Source of the DNA: Jeotgalicoccus sp036782755
GTDB taxonomy: Bacteria; Bacillota; Bacilli; Staphylococcales; Salinicoccaceae
NCBI GenBank assembly: GCA_036782755.1
Contig: DAIPYL010000001.1
Location: 39,867-103,866 of the forward strand
DNA: 64,000 nucleotides
Direction: 5' to 3'
Shown: positions 50,764 through 60,493 of the stretch, in pieces
Numbering within the stretch: the first letter of the stretch is position 1
How the letters are laid out: every line of letters starts with the position of its first letter
Notes under the pieces: generated by a model
What the model was told of the DNA's origin: nothing
The model's input: the letters and a program-made list of their open reading frames with translations, nothing else
Databases searched by the model: none
Made by a program: the position numbers and the translations under genes

Positions 50764-51475
50764 ATCCGGTTTTCTTTTAACTTTCATGTTGGCGCTTCTT
50801 GTCTTAACAGGATGTATGTATCCTGATGATCAGCGTGCAGGAAGCAATATTCCTCCGGAGACTGATATTCAGAACGTCCAGAATGCAGTCGACAACTTCC
50901 AGGAGTCAGAGGGCGGTATACTGCCGATTAAAACAACTGAAAATGCCGCGGAATATTTAAAATATCCGGTGGAGTTCACGCGCGTTGTACCCGAATACTT
51001 AAGTGAGATTCCGGTTACAGCTTACGAGAACGGCGGAACGTTCCAGTACGTTATACTCGATGCAGAAGACGAACCGGTTGTAAAAATTGCAGACCTTGCA
51101 ATTATCGAAGAGCTCCGTTCGCTCCATCTCCGCCTTAACGGTATGGGCGAGCATGTGGAACTCGGTGAACAGGTCGGTCCAAACGTTTATCAGCTGGATC
51201 TTGACCATTATAACCTCGCTGACAATCCGACAGTAACGAGTCCTTATTCGGGCCGTGAACTGAACGTGTATTACAGCGGCGGTCAGGAATTCGTTATCGA
51301 TTACAGAGATGATCTGAATTTAATGATTGAAAATGAAGGCCTTGAATTTGAGACAGGCGAGGACATCCGCAAAGTATTGTATGAATTTACACCAATTGTG
51401 CCGATATATGCACCTGAGATGACAGTTGATGAAAATAACGAAGCAATATTCATGACGAGTGTGCACAAAAGTTAA
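50756..51475 (+). CDS. Lipoprotein, YphF-like
   Basis: 239 residues. Signal peptide with lipobox LVLTGC (Cys20). The mature part is mixed alpha/beta with GGILPIKTTENAAEYLKYPV and YVILDAEDEPVVKI, as in YphF-type lipoproteins. ATG inside the preceding gene. In sporulating relatives spoIVA lies between this and the HU gene; here HU follows directly. Function unknown. Confidence 0.83.
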   Translation: MRKSGFLLTFMLALLVLTGCMYPDDQRAGSNIPPETDIQNVQNAVDNFQESEGGILPIKTTENAAEYLKYPVEFTRVVPEYLSEIPVTAYENGGTFQYVILDAEDEPVVKIADLAIIEELRSLHLRLNGMGEHVELGEQVGPNVYQLDLDHYNLADNPTVTSPYSGRELNVYYSGGQEFVIDYRDDLNLMIENEGLEFETGEDIRKVLYEFTPIVPIYAPEMTVDENNEAIFMTSVHKS

Positions 51476-51591
51476 TTCCAGCTGAATTTTTACAGGAAAA
51501 AACGGTTAAATCCGTTGCAGTCCCTACGGCCGTATGGTAAAGTCAAAACATAATGATAAAATCATTATACAGATTATAGGAGGTCTATCAG

Positions 51592-51864
51592 ATGAATAAG
51601 ACAGATTTAATCAACGCTGTCAGCGACAAAGCTGACCTTACAAAAAAAGAAGCAGGAGCTGCAGTAGACGCAGTTTTTGAATCAATCCAAGGTTCACTTC
51701 AAAAAGGTGAAAAAGTACAGTTAATTGGATTCGGTAACTTTGAAGTACGTGACCGTGCTGCAAGAAAAGGCCGTAACCCGCAGTCTGGTGAAGAAATCGA
51801 AATCCCAGCATCTAAAGTACCTGCATTTAAAGCTGGTAAAGCACTTAAAGACGCAGTTAAATAA
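51592..51864 (+). CDS. hup: DNA-binding protein HU
   Basis: 90-residue HU/IHF-family nucleoid protein: MNKTDLINAVSDKADLTKK start, arm region GFGNFEVRDRAARKGRNPQ and C-terminal PASKVPAFKAGKALKDAV. Bends and compacts DNA as a homodimer. AGGAGGTC is a very strong ribosome binding site, fitting high expression. TATAC/TAAAAT-like elements lie 30-50 bp upstream. Confidence 0.97.
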   Translation: MNKTDLINAVSDKADLTKKEAGAAVDAVFESIQGSLQKGEKVQLIGFGNFEVRDRAARKGRNPQSGEEIEIPASKVPAFKAGKALKDAVK

Positions 51865-51875
51865 TTTATCTAAAC

Positions 51876-51911
51876 TAGGCCTAACATTGAAACGTTAGGT
51901 CTATTCATTTA
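51876..51911 (+). terminator. Terminator of hup
   Basis: TAGGCCTAAC pairs with GTTAGGTCTA (one G-T) around ATTGAAAC, followed by TTCATTTAT, a weak T-tract. It may be partly read through into hepS. Confidence 0.65.
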
Positions 51912-51924
51912 TAAGGTGATATTT

Positions 51925-52431
51925 ATGAAATACTCAGCCGTTGAAGCTTATAACGATTCAGGACTTGCCGAATTGATTAATAAGCTCGAGCAAAATGAAA
52001 TTACTGAATTTTTTTCAGACAGCAAAAATATAATTCATAAAAGATACGTCGCAGACGCAGTTCTTTTATTTACATATGCTTTAAACCAGCTCGACACTGT
52101 ACCGCCTGCCGAAAGCCGTGAAAGCCATGTACTGACAGGAGATGCATATTTCAGCGAATTCTATTCAGCACTCGCAAATCACGGTGAAATGCAGGTCGTT
52201 CACGATATGGTCGAAATTTCGAAAGAACTGTCTTCCAAAAAATCCAGACAGTACGAGCATGCGCTTGAAGTTTCCGACAGCGAACTAAAGTACCTGCTAT
52301 TTGCACCGCTTTTGTATTTAATAGATAATGGGTATGTAACGTCTGACCTCGATAACGTACTCTGCTGTTTTATTCAAAACATGAACCGTTCGGAGCTGGC
52401 ATACATAATAAATACAAAAGGTGAAGGCTAA
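51925..52431 (+). CDS. hepS: Heptaprenyl diphosphate synthase component I (HepS-like)
   Basis: 168 residues, all-helical, with the component I phrase VLTGDAYFSEFYSALANHGEM. It lacks catalytic Asp motifs, as expected for the small subunit that sets chain length with HepT. The first ~40 residues are short compared with Bacillus HepS (about 250), close to staphylococcal forms. ATG 51925 has TAAGGTGAT 5-6 bases upstream. The hepS-menG-hepT order confirms it. Confidence 0.85.
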   Translation: MKYSAVEAYNDSGLAELINKLEQNEITEFFSDSKNIIHKRYVADAVLLFTYALNQLDTVPPAESRESHVLTGDAYFSEFYSALANHGEMQVVHDMVEISKELSSKKSRQYEHALEVSDSELKYLLFAPLLYLIDNGYVTSDLDNVLCCFIQNMNRSELAYIINTKGEG

Positions 52432-53132
52432 TGCAAACAGAAAACAGAATTCAGACAATCTTTAATTCAATTTCGGATGATTATGATCACATGAATGACA
52501 TCATAAGCTTCAATCAGCATACGATATGGCGCAACCGGACAAACAAGGAAATTTTCGTTAAACCCGGACACCAGATACTCGATTTATGCTGCGGTACAGG
52601 CGACTGGACAATCCAGCTTGCCGCACACTCAGAAGCAGACATTACAGGTCTCGATTTCAGTGAGAACATGCTGAAGGTCGCAGCTGAGAAAACAGCCGGT
52701 ATCAATAACATTACACTCGTACAGGGCGATGCAACAGAATTGCCTTACGATAATGATTCATTTGATATCATTACAATCGGTTTCGGTCTCCGCAATCTGC
52801 CTGATTACAACAAGGCGATCGAAGAGTTCTACCGCGTGCTTAAGCCGGGCGGCCAGCTCGTAATTCTTGAAACTTCGAACCCTGAGAACAGCCTGATTAA
52901 TTTCGGTTTTAATATTTACTTCGGTAAAATTATGCCGTTTTTAGGCCAGAAAATTGCCGGCAGCGGCCAGGAATATACATGGCTGTATGAATCTACGAGC
53001 AGCTTTTTATCGAAGGCTGAGTTAAAATCAATGATGCACACAAACGGATATATAAATATCAAAGTAATCCCTCATACATTTGGTACTGCAGCTACTCATA
53101 TCGGATATAAACCGCTAGAGGCTGCAATGTGA
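52431..53132 (+). CDS. menG: Demethylmenaquinone methyltransferase
   Basis: 233-residue class I SAM methyltransferase of the UbiE/MenG family: FNSISDDYDHMNDIISF, motif I LDLCCGTGDWTIQLA, ITIGFGLRNLPD and FYRVLKPGGQLVILE. Last step of menaquinone synthesis. Start overlaps the hepS stop (TAATG). Feeds quinone to the QcrABC complex encoded downstream. Confidence 0.95.
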   Translation: MQTENRIQTIFNSISDDYDHMNDIISFNQHTIWRNRTNKEIFVKPGHQILDLCCGTGDWTIQLAAHSEADITGLDFSENMLKVAAEKTAGINNITLVQGDATELPYDNDSFDIITIGFGLRNLPDYNKAIEEFYRVLKPGGQLVILETSNPENSLINFGFNIYFGKIMPFLGQKIAGSGQEYTWLYESTSSFLSKAELKSMMHTNGYINIKVIPHTFGTAATHIGYKPLEAAM

Positions 53133-54082
53133 AATCTTTAAAGAAATTTATGGCAGGGGAGTTATCCCGTGTTAAGAAAATCGTTAAAAAGGAACTTAAA
53201 CCGAATGGCACGATAGTTAACGATAAGAGTTTTGAGCTGTTTAACTCCGGGGGAAAGAAACTTCGTCCCATGTTTACTATACTCGCAGGAAAGCTCGGGG
53301 ACGAGACGCACTATGAAGAGGTGCTGAGAACGGGCGCGAGTCTCGAACTGCTGCACATGGCAACACTTGTCCACGACGATATTATCGATGACAGCGCGCT
53401 CCGCCGCGGCAAACCGACCGTGTTTTACGAACACGGTTATTTCCAGGCGGTCAACACAGGCAACTATTTGCTGTCATCAGCACTGCAGGTAATCAGTAAA
53501 ATTGATAACCCGGTGTTTCATGAAACTTATGCTGCAGGAATCAGAGAAATCGTGCAGGGTGAGCTCATTCAGTTCGATACGCAGTTTGATGCGCATCAGA
53601 CGCTGGATGATTATTTCAGAAAAATTTACCGAAAGACCGCACTTTTAATCGTGCTGAGTATCGAACTTGGCGGCCATGCTGCGAAACTTGATAACAAAAC
53701 GATTCAAAAACTGAGCGCATACGGATACCATATCGGCATGAGTTTCCAGATTATCGATGACTGTCTCGATTTTACAGGCAGTACGAAAACGCTCGGTAAA
53801 CCGAACTTTGCCGATATTAAAAACGGTCATTATACTTTGCCGGTGCTGCTCCTTCGTGACAGCGATCCGGAATTTAAAGCAATGCTTAAAGAGTATTCCG
53901 TTACGAAAGAAAATCCGGAAGCACTCATCGATCGTATATTAGAGAGCGGTGCAGTGGACCGGGCACTGGAAGTCAGCACGGAGCACATAGAGAAAGCCGA
54001 GGCTGAGATCGTTAATATTGATGACCCTGTCAGACAATATTTAATGGAAATTGCAGGTATGTTGAAAAACAGACGGAATTAG
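53129..54082 (+). CDS. hepT: Heptaprenyl diphosphate synthase component II
   Basis: 317-residue trans-prenyltransferase with both Asp-rich motifs: LVHDDIIDDSALRRGKPT and FQIIDDCLDFTG. Makes the long prenyl chain of menaquinone from FPP and IPP, with HepS. The start is GTG 53129, overlapping the menG stop (ATGTGA), with AGAGG 7 bases upstream. Confidence 0.94.
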   Translation: MKSLKKFMAGELSRVKKIVKKELKPNGTIVNDKSFELFNSGGKKLRPMFTILAGKLGDETHYEEVLRTGASLELLHMATLVHDDIIDDSALRRGKPTVFYEHGYFQAVNTGNYLLSSALQVISKIDNPVFHETYAAGIREIVQGELIQFDTQFDAHQTLDDYFRKIYRKTALLIVLSIELGGHAAKLDNKTIQKLSAYGYHIGMSFQIIDDCLDFTGSTKTLGKPNFADIKNGHYTLPVLLLRDSDPEFKAMLKEYSVTKENPEALIDRILESGAVDRALEVSTEHIEKAEAEIVNIDDPVRQYLMEIAGMLKNRRN

Positions 54083-54083
54083 T

Positions 54084-54113
54084 TTGTACAGACACTGTAT
54101 TAAATGCTAAAAT
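54084..54113 (+). promoter_or_regulatory. Predicted ndk promoter
   Basis: TTGTAC (54084-54089), 18-bp spacer, TAAAAT (54108-54113), 33 bp before the ndk ATG and beginning just after the hepT stop. Confidence 0.55.
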
Positions 54114-54146
54114 AATATTCGAAAACACATTTAAGGAGCTATTATA

Positions 54147-54593
54147 ATGGAAAAAACATTTCTTATGATTAAACCGGACGGTGTCCAAAGAAATCTTATC
54201 GGACCTATCGTTGAAAGATTAGAAAACAAAGGATTCAAAGTTGTTGGTGCTAAATTAATGCAGGTTTCTGAAGATCTTGCTAAAACTCATTACGGTGAAC
54301 ACAGCGAAAGACCTTTCTTCGGCGAGCTTGTTGAATTCATCACATCAGGACCGGTTTTTGCAATGGTTCTTGAAGGTGAAAACGTAATTAAAACTGCACG
54401 TCTTGTTGTAGGTTCTACTAACCCGCAGGAAGCTGCTCCGGGAACTATCCGCGGCGATTTCGGCTTAACTGTCGGTAAAAACATCATCCACGGTTCAGAT
54501 TCACCTGAAAGTGCTGAAAGAGAAATTAACTTATTCTTTGACGAGTCTGAAGTATTAGATTACAACCTGTCTAATAGCGCTTGGATTTACTAA
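54147..54593 (+). CDS. ndk: Nucleoside diphosphate kinase
   Basis: 148 residues. FLMIKPDGVQRNLIG at the N-terminus and the phosphohistidine loop NIIHGSDSPESAEREI. Balances NTP pools by ping-pong phosphate transfer. AAGGAGC before the ATG; a terminator follows. Confidence 0.97.
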   Translation: MEKTFLMIKPDGVQRNLIGPIVERLENKGFKVVGAKLMQVSEDLAKTHYGEHSERPFFGELVEFITSGPVFAMVLEGENVIKTARLVVGSTNPQEAAPGTIRGDFGLTVGKNIIHGSDSPESAEREINLFFDESEVLDYNLSNSAWIY

Positions 54594-54607
54594 GAATTTA
54601 AAAAACA

Positions 54608-54640
54608 GGCTGGGTAATAACATTACTCAGTCTTTTTTTC
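54608..54640 (+). terminator. Terminator of ndk
   Basis: AGGCTGGGTAAT pairs with ATTACTCAGTCT (G-T pairs) around AAC, followed by T7. Confidence 0.83.
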
Positions 54641-54682
54641 ATATAATTATATAAACAAATAATTCAGATAGAGGTGCTTACA

Positions 54683-55849
54683 ATGAGATTTTTAACTTCA
54701 GGAGAATCGCACGGCCCAAAAGTAAACGCTATTGTGGAAGGATTCCCTTCCAATCTTCCAATTAATAAAGAACGTATGCAGGAAGAGCTATTTAAACGTC
54801 AGGGCGGTTACGGCCGCGGACGCCGCATGCAGATTGAGAAAGATACTTTCGAATTCGGTTCAGGCGTCCGCCACGGGAAGACGCTCGGCAGCCCGATCAT
54901 GATGGAAGTCAATAACGATGACTTTAAACACTGGGTCAAGATTATGGGAGCCGAACCGATTACAAAAGAAGAAGAAGCAGAAATGAAACGTATTATTACA
55001 AAGCCCCGGCCGGGACACGCAGATCTCGTGGGCGGCATGAAGTATAATCACCGTGATCTCCGCAATATTCTCGAGCGTTCTTCTGCACGCGAAACAACTG
55101 CACGTGTCGCTGTAGGCGCACTCTGTAAAGAATTACTGCATGCTCTTGATATAAATATTACATCACGTGTAACTAAAATCGGACAGGTTACTGATGACGG
55201 TGCATACGATTACGCTGAGTTAAGCGGAAAATCAAATGACTCAAGCGTCCGTATGATTTCAGATGAAGCAACCAGGGAAGCTGAAGCAGCAATTGATGCA
55301 GCGAAGAAAGCAGGCGATACACTCGGCGGTGTCGTTGAAGTTATCGTTGAAAACCCGCCTGTCGGCTTAGGCTCGCACGTTCATTACGACCGCAAGCTCG
55401 ACGCTAAAATTGCGCGCAGCATCGTCAGCATCAACGCGTTTAAAGGTGTTGAGTTCGGCATGGGCTTTAAAATGGCTGAAACACCGGGTTCTTCGGTGCA
55501 GGATGAAATTAAATTCGACTCAGAAGACGGATTCTACCGCAGCTCGAACAACCTCGGCGGCTTTGAAGGCGGTATGACAACAGGAATGCCGATTGTTGTC
55601 CGCGGAGTCATGAAGCCGATACCGACTTTATACAAACCGTTAATGAGTGTCGACATCGAAACGAAGGAAGCATTTACTGCAACAATCGAGCGCAGTGACC
55701 CTTGTGCAGTGCCTGCAGCATCAATTGTCGCAGAACACATGGTGGCAATCGAAGTGGCAGAAGCTATTTTAGATAAGTTTCCGGGCGATGACTTCGGCGA
55801 TCTGAAAGCTTCACTCGAACTTTACAACAAACGTTTAAGCGAGTATTAA
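54683..55849 (+). CDS. aroC: Chorismate synthase
   Basis: 388 residues. Signature GESHGPKVNAIVEGFP, QGGYGRGRRMQIEKD, RASARET-like SSARETTARVAVG and DPCAVPAAS. FMN-dependent conversion of EPSP to chorismate. ATG 54683 with AGAGGTG 6-7 bases upstream. Heads aroC-aroB-aroA. Confidence 0.97.
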   Translation: MRFLTSGESHGPKVNAIVEGFPSNLPINKERMQEELFKRQGGYGRGRRMQIEKDTFEFGSGVRHGKTLGSPIMMEVNNDDFKHWVKIMGAEPITKEEEAEMKRIITKPRPGHADLVGGMKYNHRDLRNILERSSARETTARVAVGALCKELLHALDINITSRVTKIGQVTDDGAYDYAELSGKSNDSSVRMISDEATREAEAAIDAAKKAGDTLGGVVEVIVENPPVGLGSHVHYDRKLDAKIARSIVSINAFKGVEFGMGFKMAETPGSSVQDEIKFDSEDGFYRSSNNLGGFEGGMTTGMPIVVRGVMKPIPTLYKPLMSVDIETKEAFTATIERSDPCAVPAASIVAEHMVAIEVAEAILDKFPGDDFGDLKASLELYNKRLSEY

Positions 55850-55850
55850 T

Positions 55851-56897
55851 ATGGATATTTCGACGGCCTATAAAGATAATAATTATAAAATTCACGTCGC
55901 CCGCAATATTTTGGAGAACCGGTTAAATACTTATACCGAACAATACGAATCTGTATATTATATTATCGATGAGAATGTATATGATATATACAAAGATACT
56001 AAATTATCATTTATAAAATCACCGCTGGTCGTCACAGAAGGAGAATCGTTTAAATACGTTTCTCCTTTAATGCACACTATGGAAGAACTGCTCGCAGCCG
56101 GCATTAAGCGGAACTCGCTTCTTGTCGTAATCGGCGGCGGGGCGACAGGCGATGCCGGCGGTTTTATCGCAAGCATCGTTCTCCGCGGTGTGGATTATAT
56201 TCATGTGCCGACGACACTGCTCGCACACGATTCCGCTATCGGCGGGAAAACTGCGATTAACTCGGAACACGGCAAAAATCTGATCGGTGCATTTTACCGT
56301 CCGAAAGCAGTGATTTACGATCTTGAGTTTCTGGATTCACTGCCCCGTGCCGAAGTGCTCAGCGGTTTCGGAGAAGTGTATAAACATGCGATGCTGAACA
56401 GTCCGGAACTTTCCGAAGAACTCGTGAATATAACTGCGGACAGCATCGATGTTACCGGACTTACGCCGTTTATCATCAAAGGTATTGAAACGAAGATGAA
56501 AATTGTGATTGAAGACGAACATGAATCGGGCAGCCGCAAGTTTTTAAATCTCGGACATACACTTGCTCATGCTGTAGAGTACAAATATAAAATACCTCAC
56601 GGCCAGGCGGTTATGCTCGGTATTATCGCAGCACTGTATATTTCAAACGAACTGAACGGCACTGATTTTAATATCGGTAATCATATCGATTATATGCGGC
56701 GTCACGGCTATCCGGTAAATCTTCTTAAAGAGATGGATATTGATGAAATGATGCAGCTGATGATGAAAGATAAAAAGAATCACCGCAATGATTATATAAG
56801 CTATATTGTGTTTAAAGATCAAAATACACCTGAGGTCATGGATATCAAAATTGAAAATCTCAAAAAAATACTGGCAGCATTAAAGGAGCGCATATGA
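55851..56897 (+). CDS. aroB: 3-dehydroquinate synthase
   Basis: 348 residues. NAD-binding and active-site phrases: VVIGGGATGDAGGFIAS, HVPTTLLAHDSAIGGKTAIN, FGEVYKHAML and LNLGHTLAHAVEYK. Cyclises DAHP to dehydroquinate. One base after aroC with a weak ribosome site, so probably coupled; the stop overlaps the aroA ATG. Confidence 0.96.
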   Translation: MDISTAYKDNNYKIHVARNILENRLNTYTEQYESVYYIIDENVYDIYKDTKLSFIKSPLVVTEGESFKYVSPLMHTMEELLAAGIKRNSLLVVIGGGATGDAGGFIASIVLRGVDYIHVPTTLLAHDSAIGGKTAINSEHGKNLIGAFYRPKAVIYDLEFLDSLPRAEVLSGFGEVYKHAMLNSPELSEELVNITADSIDVTGLTPFIIKGIETKMKIVIEDEHESGSRKFLNLGHTLAHAVEYKYKIPHGQAVMLGIIAALYISNELNGTDFNIGNHIDYMRRHGYPVNLLKEMDIDEMMQLMMKDKKNHRNDYISYIVFKDQNTPEVMDIKIENLKKILAALKERI

Positions 56898-58183
56898 AGC
56901 AGTTACTTAACGGAACATTCAAAGGCACGACACGCGTGCCCGGAGATAAGTCGATTACACACCGCGCTCTGATGCTCGGTGCACTGAGTAAAGGGACAAC
57001 ACGCATCAACCGTCCGCTGATCAGCGCGGACACGCTCAGAACGCTTGAAAACATGCGTCAGCTGGGTGCAGAGATTACGAGAGACGGAACGGACTTTACA
57101 GTCGTCTCAAAAGGACATGAAAATCTGAAGTCTCCTGCGGAAACTTTATATACAGGCAACAGCGGCACAACAACACGGTTAATTACCGGACTCTTAGCAG
57201 GCCTCAAAAATATTACCGCATCGGTTGAAGGTGATGCGGCAATCGCAAAACGCCCGATGGACCGCGTCGTTATACCGCTGTCACAAATGGGTGCAGACAT
57301 TACTCTTAAAGATGAAAAGTATCCTCCGGTCAATATTCGTCCGGCAGTAATCAAACCGCTTGAATACGATATGCCGATTGCGTCGGCTCAGGTGAAAAGT
57401 GCGATACTGTTTGCCGCATTATTTACAGAAGGCGAAACTGTCGTTCATGAAACGCACCAGTCGCGCAACCATTCTGAAATTATGATGGGTCAGTTCGGTG
57501 CGGATATTACAGTTTCAGGTACAACTGTAAAATTAAACGGCGGCAGAAATCTTACTGCGGCTGACGTTACAGTGCCGGGAGATATTTCATCAGCAGCATT
57601 TTTAATCGTACTGGCATTGATTACGAAAGATGCAGATATTATAATTGAAAATGTTTCGCTGAACGAAACACGAGCAGGAGTTATCGACGTGGTGCAGCAG
57701 ATGGGCGGCAATATTAAGATTACGGAACACGATTCAACTGGTGAGAAGTTCGGCGATATCAGAGTTCAGTACACACCTGATCTAAAACCGTTTCATATCG
57801 ACGGTGATATTATTCCGCGCCTGATTGATGAAATTCCGATTCTTGCAGTGCTGGCAGCATTTGCGAACGGCGAAAGTACAGTGCGCGGAGCAGAAGAATT
57901 AAGATTTAAAGAAACCGACCGCATTACAGCAGTCATCTCGGAACTCGAAAAATTCGGCGTTTCATTTGAAGAGTATAAAGACGGCTTTAAAGTAACGCCG
58001 GGTTACGGTACAGTTAAGGAAGACGAACTGTTTAAAGGCTATCACGACCACCGCATTATTATGATGCTGATTGTTATGGCTCTTGCAGTAAACACTAATA
58101 TTGAAATTGATGACGACAGCGCAATAGACGTATCGTTTCCTTCATTCATAAGCGATCTTGAGGGTTTAAGAAAGGACCGGTAA
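56894..58183 (+). CDS. aroA: 3-phosphoshikimate 1-carboxyvinyltransferase (EPSP synthase)
   Basis: 429 residues. PGDKSITHRALML at the N-terminus, NSGTTTRLITGLLAG, and RFKETDRITAVI near the C-terminus, with HDHRIIMML-like YHDHRIIMML. The NSGTTTRL active-site segment has Thr-Thr-Arg as the general class reads G-T/N-A/S-x-R; which glyphosate-sensitivity class it belongs to cannot be judged by eye. AAGGAGCG before the ATG. Confidence 0.95.
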   Translation: MKQLLNGTFKGTTRVPGDKSITHRALMLGALSKGTTRINRPLISADTLRTLENMRQLGAEITRDGTDFTVVSKGHENLKSPAETLYTGNSGTTTRLITGLLAGLKNITASVEGDAAIAKRPMDRVVIPLSQMGADITLKDEKYPPVNIRPAVIKPLEYDMPIASAQVKSAILFAALFTEGETVVHETHQSRNHSEIMMGQFGADITVSGTTVKLNGGRNLTAADVTVPGDISSAAFLIVLALITKDADIIIENVSLNETRAGVIDVVQQMGGNIKITEHDSTGEKFGDIRVQYTPDLKPFHIDGDIIPRLIDEIPILAVLAAFANGESTVRGAEELRFKETDRITAVISELEKFGVSFEEYKDGFKVTPGYGTVKEDELFKGYHDHRIIMMLIVMALAVNTNIEIDDDSAIDVSFPSFISDLEGLRKDR

Positions 58184-58184
58184 T

Positions 58185-59456
58185 ATGCAGGAAGAAATAC
58201 TCCGTATAATCGATAAGCTCCGTCAGGGGTCTTATCCGGAAGAAGATTTAAATTATATACTGAACAGTCTCGAGCAGTTCCATTCAGACGAATCACTGGA
58301 AGCTCTATTCCTTCTCGGTGATGCACTGCAGCAGGCAGGACTCGACTATCAGGCAAGACAGGTGTTTTTACATTTAAACGACAACGTTGACCATGACGAC
58401 TATGTCATCAGCTATCTCGTGGACTCTTACATTAGCGAAGCACGTCTCGACGATGCGCTGACACTGATCAACAACAGTCCGGAAACACCGACAGTGCTGA
58501 TGCTGAAATCGGAAATATTCCAGCAGATGAACTTAAATGACGTGGCAGTCAGACTCTTGTTCGAAGCGAAAACAATGACCGATGATATTATTATCGACTT
58601 TGCGATTGCCGAACTCTATTATGCAACGGGCGATCTCGAAGAAGCGATCCGCTTTTACGAAACAGTGCTGAACGAAGGTCTGGAAGAAGTTAACGGCATT
58701 TATCTCAGCATGCGTCTTGCGGATATTAACTTAAATCTATTAAACTTCGATGACGCCCGCGCATACTTCGACAACGTGCCGGACGAAGCATACGGAAATG
58801 AAGACTTTTATAAAGAAGCGCTGCTCGAGTACAACTTAAAAGAATTCGACCGTGCGAAAACACTGCTCGATAAGGTAATCGACAATGAACCGTACTTTAT
58901 CAACGCCTATATTCTTTTAATGAACATCTATGAAACTGAACATAATCTCGATGAAGCACTTGAAACGCTGCTTCGCTATCTGCGCGAAAACGATAAAAAC
59001 GCGCTAATTTACTTTCATATCGGACGTCTGTATTTCAGACAGAACAAACCGGAAGAGGCAATCGAAAACTTCCGCCGCGCAACAGAGCTTGACGAAGATT
59101 ACGACGATGCATATCTTATGCTGTTTGAAAGTATTCTGAAGACAGGCGAGACAGGTACGGTTGACGAGTACGTGAAACATCTGGACCTTAACGCGCTGAG
59201 CGGGGAGTCCATTTATCTTCTTGCAAAAATCGAAGCAGAAAATGAAAACGATGAAAAGGCGCTGAAGTATTATGAAGATGCTGAAGCACTCATCGGAGAT
59301 TCTTCTGAGTTTTACGCTGATTTCTACTACTACCTGATTGAAATCGGCCACCCGAAGAAAAAAGAAGTGCTTGAAAAATTAATGAAACTAGAACCCGATA
59401 ATCCGGAATGGCAGCTGGATTACGAGCGGATAGCAGGTGAGGAAGACGAGCTTTAA
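58185..59456 (+). CDS. Tetratricopeptide repeat protein (YpiA-like)
   Basis: 423 residues made of about ten TPR-like helical pairs, for example ALIYFHIGRLYFRQNKPEEA and KALKYYEDAEALIG. No signal peptide or membrane segment. Position after aroA and before ypiB/ypiF matches YpiA. Role unknown; TPR arrays mediate protein contacts. Starts 1 bp after aroA. Confidence 0.88.
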   Translation: MQEEILRIIDKLRQGSYPEEDLNYILNSLEQFHSDESLEALFLLGDALQQAGLDYQARQVFLHLNDNVDHDDYVISYLVDSYISEARLDDALTLINNSPETPTVLMLKSEIFQQMNLNDVAVRLLFEAKTMTDDIIIDFAIAELYYATGDLEEAIRFYETVLNEGLEEVNGIYLSMRLADINLNLLNFDDARAYFDNVPDEAYGNEDFYKEALLEYNLKEFDRAKTLLDKVIDNEPYFINAYILLMNIYETEHNLDEALETLLRYLRENDKNALIYFHIGRLYFRQNKPEEAIENFRRATELDEDYDDAYLMLFESILKTGETGTVDEYVKHLDLNALSGESIYLLAKIEAENENDEKALKYYEDAEALIGDSSEFYADFYYYLIEIGHPKKKEVLEKLMKLEPDNPEWQLDYERIAGEEDEL

Positions 59457-59913
59457 AAAAGATTTTATAAATTATTGTTTATATAATTATGAATTCAAAG
59501 ACCATACAGCAGTGTGGATTTTAAATTTTATAAAATCCCATCCTCTGATAACGCATAATATTTCATTTACAAATACAAGTCTTGACCGAAAACTCCGCAT
59601 TGCAGAAAGAAATACGAACCGTCCGACTCTGATGTTTGAAAAAGACGGCACGGTAACAGCAAACGGCGAGACGATTTTTCACGAACTCAATCTGAATAAA
59701 ACCGATGAGCTGTACGTCGAATTTATCTTCTCGAAAAACGATCTGCGCTACAATCAGGCAAAGACGGAAGAACTTGTGAAAAATGATGAAATTCTATTGG
59801 AAGATATTAAAGAACTCGAAAGTTTAATCGATGAAGCGCTCGTGTCAAAAGATAAGGAACGCTTTTTTGAACTGACAGATGAACTCCAAAAATTAAATGA
59901 TAAAAGAGGTTAG
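59437..59913 (+). CDS. UPF0302 family protein (YpiB-like)
   Basis: 158 residues. KDFINYCLYNYEFKDHTAVWILNF and RPTLMFEKDGT are typical of YpiB/UPF0302, with a helical charged C-terminus (about 110-155, ELESLIDEALVSKDKERFFEL). Function unknown. The GTG at 59437, inside the TPR gene, is the only plausible start and follows ATAGCAG, so the exact start is uncertain. Confidence 0.85.
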   Translation: MRKTSFKKDFINYCLYNYEFKDHTAVWILNFIKSHPLITHNISFTNTSLDRKLRIAERNTNRPTLMFEKDGTVTANGETIFHELNLNKTDELYVEFIFSKNDLRYNQAKTEELVKNDEILLEDIKELESLIDEALVSKDKERFFELTDELQKLNDKRG

Positions 59914-59918
59914 TATTT

Positions 59919-60347
59919 GTGCTTTATAATAATCGCGACTTACGTGTGTTAAAAGATGAAATTGAATTTGTGGATACGGCGATTGTGCCGTTTGTAAATG
60001 TGGATTTCGACAGCAATCTGCTGCATCATGCAAACAACCTGGAACTGATTCAGCTGGTAACAATCCAGCTTGAAAAGCAGCTGAAAGGACGCTTGATGAT
60101 TACACCGTCACTGACTGCTGTCGGCGGTGACAGCTCATCACTCGAAGCATACAGGGATCAGCTGACAGAGTACGGTTTTAAAAATGTTGTGAGCCTGTCT
60201 TTTGAAGGACTCGAAACAGAAGGTGTACACAATATTAAAATGAACAGTATTCCGATCAGTGATATGGACAATGAAATGAAAATTTCAATTATCAATGATG
60301 AAGTGAAAAGTGTCATTAAACAAATCATCGGTGTGTGGAATCAATAA
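59919..60347 (+). CDS. DUF2487 family protein (YpiF-like)
   Basis: 142 residues, cytoplasmic, with TAIVPFVNVDF and KGRLMITPSLTAV. Directly before qcrABC, as ypiF is in Bacillus. GTG start with AAGAGG 7-8 bases upstream, 5 bp after ypiB. Function unknown. Confidence 0.82.
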   Translation: MLYNNRDLRVLKDEIEFVDTAIVPFVNVDFDSNLLHHANNLELIQLVTIQLEKQLKGRLMITPSLTAVGGDSSSLEAYRDQLTEYGFKNVVSLSFEGLETEGVHNIKMNSIPISDMDNEMKISIINDEVKSVIKQIIGVWNQ

Positions 60348-60405
60348 TTAAAAGTAGAATTACACAATTCTGTTTATAACATGTGTCAATTATTTGAAAA
60401 CCATA

Positions 60406-60434
60406 TTGACCGCCTAGTTTTAATGAGCTAAAAT
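60406..60434 (+). promoter_or_regulatory. Predicted qcrABC promoter
   Basis: TTGACC (60406-60411), 17-bp spacer, TAAAAT (60429-60434). It lies in the 146-bp gap before qcrA and leaves a roughly 50-base untranslated leader. No clear SrrA, Rex or Fnr box was found. Confidence 0.7.
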
Positions 60435-60493
60435 TGAAATGTCCTAGTTATATTATATGTAAAAGTATGTGCGTTTGAGGAGGGGAAACAAAA